Positions 37,226 through 41,623 of a stretch of DNA of 41,623 nucleotides are shown in pieces. The DNA is taken from positions 1-41,623 of the forward strand of contig JAFQOH010000127.1 of assembly GCA_017403345.1 (NCBI GenBank), read 5' to 3'. Numbering within the stretch: the stretch's first letter is position 1; every line of letters begins with the position of its first letter. The notes below the pieces were generated by a model. The model saw only the letters and a list, made by a program, of their open reading frames with translations. It ran no database searches and had not been told where the DNA came from. The DNA comes from RGIG3701 sp017403345. Its GTDB lineage: Bacteria; Planctomycetota; Planctomycetia; Pirellulales; Thermoguttaceae. A program made the translations under genes and the position numbers.

Positions 37226-38161
37226 ATGTCCAATACCCTCCGCATTACCGAACAGTTCAAGTTTTTCGTCCGGCAGGCTCAAGAAACTCTTGAGCAGATG
37301 GAAGCCTCCGCGATCATCATGCTATACGACGGTCCCGCCGATTGGGCGCGTGTCCAAAAGCTCGTTGGCGATTCCGTCCCGTTCATCGTTGCCGTCGATA
37401 CGGAAGAGCAGGCAGTGGGGGCAAAGGAAGCCGGTCTGAAGACCATCATACTGGAAATGACTGGAAACCCCGTCTATGACAGACTCATGCAGGCTCTGCT
37501 CGTCGGGATCACGGAAGACCTCATTCAGCCCGGAAGTCAGATCGTCGCAATGTATGGCGGGTTCGAATCGGATACGATCGACACGATCTCCCTCATTTCG
37601 CTCAAAGAGCACCTGAACCGTTTGACGCGCACCGATCTGCGCCAGCTCAACACGACCGTACCGCTGGACACGCTCAACACGATCGTGAATCTTGCCGTCG
37701 AGATCGGACTCAGCGGCAGGGAAGGCAAGCCGGTCGGAACGCTTTTCGTCGTGGGGGACAAACAGCGTGTTCTTGCCGAAAGCCACCCCGGAGGATTTGA
37801 CCCGGTACGCGGATACAGCCGCTCGGAGCGAAACATCATGGATGCGCGTGTGCGGGAAGGGATCAAGGAGATCGCTCAGCTAGACGGCGCGATCATCATC
37901 TCCGCAAACGGTGTCGTGGAAGCATCCTGCAGGATCCTCGATGCTACCGCGGACAACATCACGCTCTCCAAAGGCCTTGGCTCTCGTCACTGGGCTGCTG
38001 CCGGGATCACTCGGTGTACGAAAGCCGTTGCGATCGTCGTGAGTGAGTCCAACGGTACTGTGCGCATCTTCCAGAACGGGGAAGTCATGCTGCGTATCGA
38101 ACCGACGCACCGAAGACCGTTTATCTGGAAAAAATACGAATACGAACCGCCGGAAAACTGA
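37226..38161 (+). CDS. diadenylate cyclase (DisA_N/DAC domain) with pyruvate-kinase-C-like N-terminus
   Basis: A 311-residue protein predicted to make cyclic di-AMP from two ATP. The C-terminal DAC domain has IAQLDGAIIISANGVVEASC with the DGA motif, then LSKGLGSRHWAAAGITRCTK and AIVVSESNGTVRIFQNGEVM. The usual RHR motif reads RHW here; R and H are kept. The first half (about residues 30-120, IIMLYDGPADWARVQKLVGD and IVAMYGGF) resembles the pyruvate kinase C-terminal fold, an arrangement I associate with planctomycete and related DAC proteins. No membrane span is seen, so it is cytosolic, unlike CdaA. It lies 26 bp before the FliN-like gene, so the two are probably co-transcribed. Confidence 0.85.
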   Translation: MSNTLRITEQFKFFVRQAQETLEQMEASAIIMLYDGPADWARVQKLVGDSVPFIVAVDTEEQAVGAKEAGLKTIILEMTGNPVYDRLMQALLVGITEDLIQPGSQIVAMYGGFESDTIDTISLISLKEHLNRLTRTDLRQLNTTVPLDTLNTIVNLAVEIGLSGREGKPVGTLFVVGDKQRVLAESHPGGFDPVRGYSRSERNIMDARVREGIKEIAQLDGAIIISANGVVEASCRILDATADNITLSKGLGSRHWAAAGITRCTKAVAIVVSESNGTVRIFQNGEVMLRIEPTHRRPFIWKKYEYEPPEN

Positions 38162-38187
38162 CCTGAAGACGGCGCGAAAGGGGAAAT

Positions 38188-38580
38188 ATGGAAAATTGCG
38201 AGCATTTTACGCAGCATTCGACGCTGACCTCGGAAGAGATCGACCAGCTCTTGGACGGTGTCGATGCCGATTTTCCTGTGCTTCCGGAGATGGAAGAGGC
38301 GGAAAAACCGACGGAAAACGACTCTAGAGGAATGCGCAAAGCGTTCTTGCGGGAACAGATCGCCTCACTGGGAAACATTGAGCTGGAAGTTCGGATCGAG
38401 CTCGGAAAGACAACCATGCTCCTCTCCGAAGTTGCACGTCTGCGGCCCGGTTCCGTCGTGATCTTGGACAAACATGTGGACGAACTGGTCAACATTCTCG
38501 TCAATGGAAAGGCGATCGCTCGAGGAAAACTTTTGGTCGCGGACGGATGTTTTTGTGTCCAGATCGCGGAATTTCTCTGA
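38188..38580 (+). CDS. fliN: FliN/SpoA-domain flagellar motor switch-like protein
   Basis: A 130-residue protein. The acidic N-terminal 60 residues start with SEEIDQLLDGV, the short motif seen at the N-terminus of FliM/FliN proteins. The SpoA (FliMN_C) domain follows: NIELEVRIELGKTTMLLSEV, LRPGSVVILDKHVDELVNIL, and VNGKAIARGKLLVADGCFCV, the standard FliN pattern. In motile bacteria it forms part of the C-ring with FliM and FliG; SpoA domains also serve type III secretion. No other flagellar gene is in the window. AAAGGGG precedes the ATG at good spacing, just downstream of the diadenylate cyclase gene. Confidence 0.9.
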   Translation: MENCEHFTQHSTLTSEEIDQLLDGVDADFPVLPEMEEAEKPTENDSRGMRKAFLREQIASLGNIELEVRIELGKTTMLLSEVARLRPGSVVILDKHVDELVNILVNGKAIARGKLLVADGCFCVQIAEFL

Positions 38581-38672
38581 ATCCACTTGAACGGCACCCA
38601 AAAATGGATCAAATTTTCTTCTTATTTTAAATTTTTTCATCAAAAAACGTCTTTTTCCGTGGACTGTACTCC

Positions 38673-38701
38673 TTGATTTTTTCGTAGAAATAAACGATAC
38701 T
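38673..38701 (+). promoter_or_regulatory. sigma-70-type promoter of the His-rich pair
   Basis: TTGATT (38673-38678) and GATACT (38696-38701) with a 17-bp spacer, about 65 bp before the first His-rich gene. Confidence 0.5.
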
Positions 38702-38765
38702 TAAAATGTAGATTAAGTCTAGTGACTTTTTAACAGTTTCCGCAAATTTTTACGGAGAAAATGTT

Positions 38766-39152
38766 ATGAAAAAATCAACGTTCATTTCCTGTGCGGGCGC
38801 CATATTTCTTGGAGCGCTGTTCCTTACGGCTCCGAGTGCGCAGGCTCAGCATCGGCCGCATCATCCGCAGGCCCATCGTCAGCCGGCTCCGGCTCCGCAT
38901 CATGCCCAACCGGCTCCGCCTCCGCATCATGCCCGTCCGCACCAGCCGCCGCATCACCATCATCCGGCACCGCCTCCGCCTCCGCCGCGACACCATCATC
39001 CGGCACCGCCTCCGCCGCCGCGACATCACCATCCGGCACCGCCTCCTCCGCCGCCGCATCACCATCATCATCCGACGACTTGGGGAGACCTGATCGGCGG
39101 GATCATTGATGCTGCGATCCACGAGGGACACCACCATCACCATCATCACTGA
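38766..39152 (+). CDS. secreted His/Pro-rich protein 1
   Basis: A 128-residue protein with a signal peptide (STFISCAGAIFLGALFLTAP, cleavage near AQAQ). The mature part is almost entirely His, Pro and Ala: PQAHRQPAPAPHH-type units, then HHHPAPPPPP units. A short conserved block TTWGDLIGGIIDAAIHE and a terminal run of seven His follow. The composition suggests binding of Zn, Cu or Ni outside the cytoplasm, or a structural role; no known family was recognised. GGAG lies nine bases before the ATG. A paralogue follows 24 bp later, and both share a terminator. Confidence 0.82.
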   Translation: MKKSTFISCAGAIFLGALFLTAPSAQAQHRPHHPQAHRQPAPAPHHAQPAPPPHHARPHQPPHHHHPAPPPPPPRHHHPAPPPPPRHHHPAPPPPPPHHHHHPTTWGDLIGGIIDAAIHEGHHHHHHH

Positions 39153-39176
39153 TTTTCCTTTTGAAAGGAGCTTTTC

Positions 39177-39533
39177 ATGAAAAAGATCACACTTTGCGCG
39201 ATTTCCGCAGCAGTTCTGAGTTTCGCACTGGCGAACTCCGATTTGATGGCGCAGCGCCCTGCAGCGCGTCCCGCACAGGGCCGACCGGCCGCCGCACCCC
39301 AGCATCATGCCAAGCCGGCTCCGGCACCGCAGCATCACGCTAAACCGGCTCCGCCTCCGCAGCATGCTCGGCCGCATCAGCCGCCGCATCACCATCATCC
39401 GGCACCGCCTCCGCCGCCGCGGCATCACCATCCGGCACCGCCTCCGCCGCCGCATCACCATCATCATCCGACGACTTGGGGAGACCTGATCGGCGGGATC
39501 ATTGATGCTGCGATCCACGAAAGCCGTCACTAA
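39177..39533 (+). CDS. secreted His/Pro-rich protein 2
   Basis: A 118-residue paralogue of the gene before it. The signal peptide differs (KITLCAISAAVLSFALANS, ending near LMAQ), the mature part has QHHAKPAP-type units and then HHHPAPPPPP units. The block TTWGDLIGGIIDAAIHE is kept, but the final His run is replaced by SRH. The last 60-70 bases before the ends are identical in DNA to gene 1, while the signal peptides are not, which suggests gene conversion of the 3' part. AAGGAG stands at good distance from the ATG. Confidence 0.82.
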   Translation: MKKITLCAISAAVLSFALANSDLMAQRPAARPAQGRPAAAPQHHAKPAPAPQHHAKPAPPPQHARPHQPPHHHHPAPPPPPRHHHPAPPPPPHHHHHPTTWGDLIGGIIDAAIHESRH

Positions 39534-39542
39534 GAGCACGGA

Positions 39543-39582
39543 ACTCCCGCACTTCTCCTCCTGTGCGGGAGTTTTTATTTTA
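39543..39582 (+). terminator. intrinsic terminator of the His-rich pair
   Basis: AACTCCCGCAC (39543-39553) pairs perfectly with GTGCGGGAGTT (39564-39574), followed by TTTATTTT. Confidence 0.92.
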
Positions 39583-39628
39583 CCGACACAAAAACGGACT
39601 GAAAGTTCTTAAGGTATTGGCGCCCCTC

Positions 39629-39656
39629 TTGTATATTTCTGAAAATTTGCTAAAAT
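39629..39656 (+). promoter_or_regulatory. sigma-70-type promoter of the SUMF1 gene
   Basis: TTGTAT (39629-39634) and TAAAAT (39651-39656) with a 16-bp spacer. The expected transcription start near 39663 excludes the TTG at 39664 as start codon. Confidence 0.6.
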
Positions 39657-39696
39657 ACAAGAATTGTTTTTTTGTATATTGAGTGAGGAAATGGAA

Positions 39697-40962
39697 ATGG
39701 AAATGGAAGACATGCCCCCTGAAATACTATACTCTGCTGAAGCACAAAACGCAGATGCTGTAAATGATTCTTTTGAAAACGATGATGATGAAAAAAATGA
39801 ACTGTCGAATAATGGGTTGATCGCTTGGATCGATACGATTTTGAAACCATTAAAGACGCTTATTGGGCTTAGTGCCATTTGCTGGTTCTTTTGGAAAGTA
39901 GTGACGGAAGATCCTTTAGAGCTTTGGAAGCATAGGCCATTCATGATTTTTTTCTTGAGCGTGTTCGGTATTCTCTGTATTATGTACAGATACAGGGGTG
40001 AATACAAAAAAAACGACAAGAAAATTATTTCAGTTCCAGAATCCGTTTCGGTCCCAGAATCCGTTTCGGTCCCAGAATCCGTTTCGGTCCCAGAATCCGT
40101 TTCAGTCCCAGAATCCGTTTCAGTCCCAGAATCCGTTTCAGTTCCAGAATCCGTTTCGGTCCCAGAATCCGTTTCGGTCCCAGAATCCGTTTCGGTCCCA
40201 GAATCCGTTTCGGTCCCAGAATCCGTTTCAGTCCCAGAATCCGTTTCAGTCCCAGAATCAGAAATCGTACTTCCTCGCCGTCATACGGTCACGGCGGACG
40301 GTGTCGAGTACACGTTCTGCTGGTGTCCTGCGGGAAATTTCGTCATGGGAAGTTCTGCGAATGGAACCGGTCACAGTCCCGATGAAATGCCGCATCGTGT
40401 TCGGTTTGCGCACGGTTTCTGGATGCTGGAAACTCCGGTGACGCAGAAAATGTGGATGAGTGTGATGGGCCGTAATCCGAGCAGTTTTTCGGGAGACTTT
40501 GATCCGGTGGAAAACGTAAGCTGGGACGAGTGTCAGGACTTTTGCCGTGAATTTTCGGAGAGATTCGGCGTAAACGTGAGTCTGCCGACGGAGGCGCAGT
40601 GGGAGTACGCCTGCCGTGCAGGATCGGAGGGCGCTTATGCGGGCGATCTTGACAAAATGGGCTGGTATCATGGAACTTTTGCCATCGGACGTACTGCGCC
40701 AGTCAAGAAAAAAGCCCCAAACGCCTGGGGACTTTACGATATGCACGGGAACGTGTGGGAATGGTGTGCGGACTGGTATGCCGCGGACTACTATTCCGGC
40801 TCACCGATCGACGACCCGCAAGGACCTCCGGAAGACCTTTGCCGAGTATTCCGCGGCGGAAGCTGGGCCAACTTTGCCCGAGAGTGCCGTTCTGCTGTTC
40901 GCGGAAAAGCCTTGCCGGGAGAGAAAAACTGGAGTCTTGGATTCCGGATCATCTTGAAATGA
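39697..40962 (+). CDS. membrane-anchored SUMF1/FGE-sulfatase-domain protein
   Basis: About 421 residues from ATG 39697, which has GAGGA seven bases upstream; ATG 39691 and 39703 are alternatives. Residues of about 1-50 are very acidic; two hydrophobic spans follow (LIGLSAICWFFW and FMIFFLSVFGILCIMY). Then comes a linker of twelve VPESVS hexapeptides plus a partial one (40033-40260) and the SUMF1 domain: FVMGSSANGTGHSPDEMPHR, VTQKMWMSVMGRNPSSF, VENVSWDECQDFCREFSERF, LPTEAQWEYACRAG, MHGNVWEWCADWYA and FRGGSWANFARECRSAVRG. True formylglycine-generating enzymes carry two copper-binding cysteines near the end; only one Cys is seen here, so the domain is more likely a binding module than a sulfatase activator. 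Confidence 0.88.
   Translation: MEMEDMPPEILYSAEAQNADAVNDSFENDDDEKNELSNNGLIAWIDTILKPLKTLIGLSAICWFFWKVVTEDPLELWKHRPFMIFFLSVFGILCIMYRYRGEYKKNDKKIISVPESVSVPESVSVPESVSVPESVSVPESVSVPESVSVPESVSVPESVSVPESVSVPESVSVPESVSVPESVSVPESEIVLPRRHTVTADGVEYTFCWCPAGNFVMGSSANGTGHSPDEMPHRVRFAHGFWMLETPVTQKMWMSVMGRNPSSFSGDFDPVENVSWDECQDFCREFSERFGVNVSLPTEAQWEYACRAGSEGAYAGDLDKMGWYHGTFAIGRTAPVKKKAPNAWGLYDMHGNVWEWCADWYAADYYSGSPIDDPQGPPEDLCRVFRGGSWANFARECRSAVRGKALPGEKNWSLGFRIILK
40033..40260 (+). repeat. 18-bp tandem repeat in the SUMF1 gene (VPESVS), twelve full units
   Basis: GTCCCAGAATCCGTTTCG and variants with CA or TT at third positions repeat twelve times from 40033 to 40248, plus a partial VPES to 40260. The array forms the linker between the membrane spans and the SUMF1 domain. 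Confidence 0.92.
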
Positions 40963-41067
40963 GACCTTAGAGGCGGAGTAAATACTTCGGAACGATATTC
41001 GGCACTTCACGTAAAGGGGGAGAGGCTTCATTTCCCCTCCCCTCTTCCAAAACCTCAAACCGCTACT

Positions 41068-41623
41068 TCACCTCGAATTTCTTCCTATTCTTCTTTGTAT
41101 ACCGTTCTCCGCTGTTACGTAGATCACCAGATCTTCAGAGCACCAGTAGAACGCTTCATCTCCAATGCTCGTCACGCTGTTGGGGATCGTCACCGACTTG
41201 AGGCTCGTGCACCAGTAGAACGCTTTATTTCCAATGCTCGTCACGCTGTCGGGGATCGTCACCGACTTGAGGCTCGTGCACCCGCTGAACGCTTCATTTC
41301 CAATGCTCGTCACGCTGTCGGGGATCGTCACCGACCAGAGGCTCTCGCACTCGCTGAATGCGGAATCTCCAATGCTCGTCACGCTGTTGGGGATCGTCAC
41401 CCACTTGAGGCTCGTGCAGTGGCTGAACGCGGAATCTCCAATGCTCGTCACGCTGTTGGGGATCGTCACCGACGTGAGGCTGCGGCAGGAGCGGAACGCG
41501 CTATCTCCAATGCTCGTCACGCTGTTGGGAATCGTCACCGACGTGAGGCTGGAGCAGTCGTAGAACGCGCTATCTCCAATGCTCGTCACGCTGTTGGGAA
41601 TCGTCACCGACGTGAGGCTGGAG
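41068..41623 (-). CDS. BspA-type leucine-rich-repeat protein (LRR_5), 5'-truncated by window end
   Basis: The 3' part of a gene read from beyond the right edge. At least seven 23-residue repeats of the form SVTIPNSVTSIGDSAF plus CxSLT are visible, encoded by 69-bp units that are nearly identical in DNA. This is the pattern of Treponema/Bacteroides BspA-like surface proteins, usually involved in adhesion. After the last repeat the protein ends with IYVTAENGIQRRIGRNSR, with no visible anchor. The ATG near 41607 is inside a repeat and is not a likely start. It converges with the SUMF1 gene over 105 bp that hold no evident terminator. Confidence 0.88.
   Translation of the reverse strand, partial: SSLTSVTIPNSVTSIGDSAFYDCSSLTSVTIPNSVTSIGDSAFRSCRSLTSVTIPNSVTSIGDSAFSHCTSLKWVTIPNSVTSIGDSAFSECESLWSVTIPDSVTSIGNEAFSGCTSLKSVTIPDSVTSIGNKAFYWCTSLKSVTIPNSVTSIGDEAFYWCSEDLVIYVTAENGIQRRIGRNSR

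Noticed and set aside
38775..39539. 254-residue minus-strand frame spanning both His-rich genes
   Set aside because: It is the Met/Arg-rich antisense of His/Pro codons; the plus strand has signal peptides, ribosome-binding sites, a promoter and a terminator.

Overview
The window most likely comes from a planctomycete, probably an uncultured gut- or sediment-type Pirellulales relative. The evidence is a 3,598-residue surface protein with the planctomycete export motif LEALEPRQMLSA, two Tat-exported Gfo/Idh/MocA oxidoreductases, a PEP-CTERM adhesin, a Minf_1886-family protein and a SUMF1-module protein. The assignment is inferred from gene content; no rRNA or tRNA gene was seen.

Layout. 1-822: remains of a terpene-cyclase-like gene between two tandem-repeat arrays, frameshifted and cut off against an ABC permease gene. 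801-13502 (minus): the giant LEPR protein, NAD(P)H-hydrate epimerase and a FecCD permease, closely spaced. 13503-18770: Xer-type recombinase, Rpn-type nuclease, Tat oxidoreductase and a small AT-rich unknown gene, mixed with copies of an intergenic inverted-repeat element. 18771-22780: PEP-CTERM autotransporter-repeat adhesin and a second Tat oxidoreductase. 22986-26661 (minus): a three-gene unit of Minf_1886 protein, YbaK deacylase and a 907-residue predicted Rossmann (SLOG-like) membrane protein. 26869-29944: HtrA-like protease with two low-complexity arrays and a FecE-type ATPase. 30335-34845: rpmG, recJ, SAM hydroxide adenosyltransferase and clpX. 35090-38580: SHOCT-like mini-membrane protein, FmdB zinc ribbon, HEAT-repeat protein, diadenylate cyclase and FliN-like protein. 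38766-41623: twin His/Pro-rich secreted proteins, SUMF1 protein and a BspA-type leucine-rich-repeat protein cut by the window end.

Two themes go beyond ordinary gene content. First, at least nine coding regions carry short tandem repeats whose unit is a multiple of three (12, 15, 18, 24 or 69 bp). Second, intergenic spaces hold copies of a composite inverted-repeat element whose arms share the cores CAACTGCGTACC and ACCACTGA followed by CACGAA-rich blocks; two copies (18248-18598 and 35945-36200) are full palindromes, and others are partial.

Transcription signals are readable. Several genes have TTGAC-type -35 and TATAAT-type -10 boxes 16-17 bp apart, and clear hairpin terminators follow the second oxidoreductase, rpmG, clpX and the His-rich pair. 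The best candidate for an under-described system is the SLOG-like membrane protein with its operon; the best candidate for undescribed DNA structure is the dispersed palindromic element.
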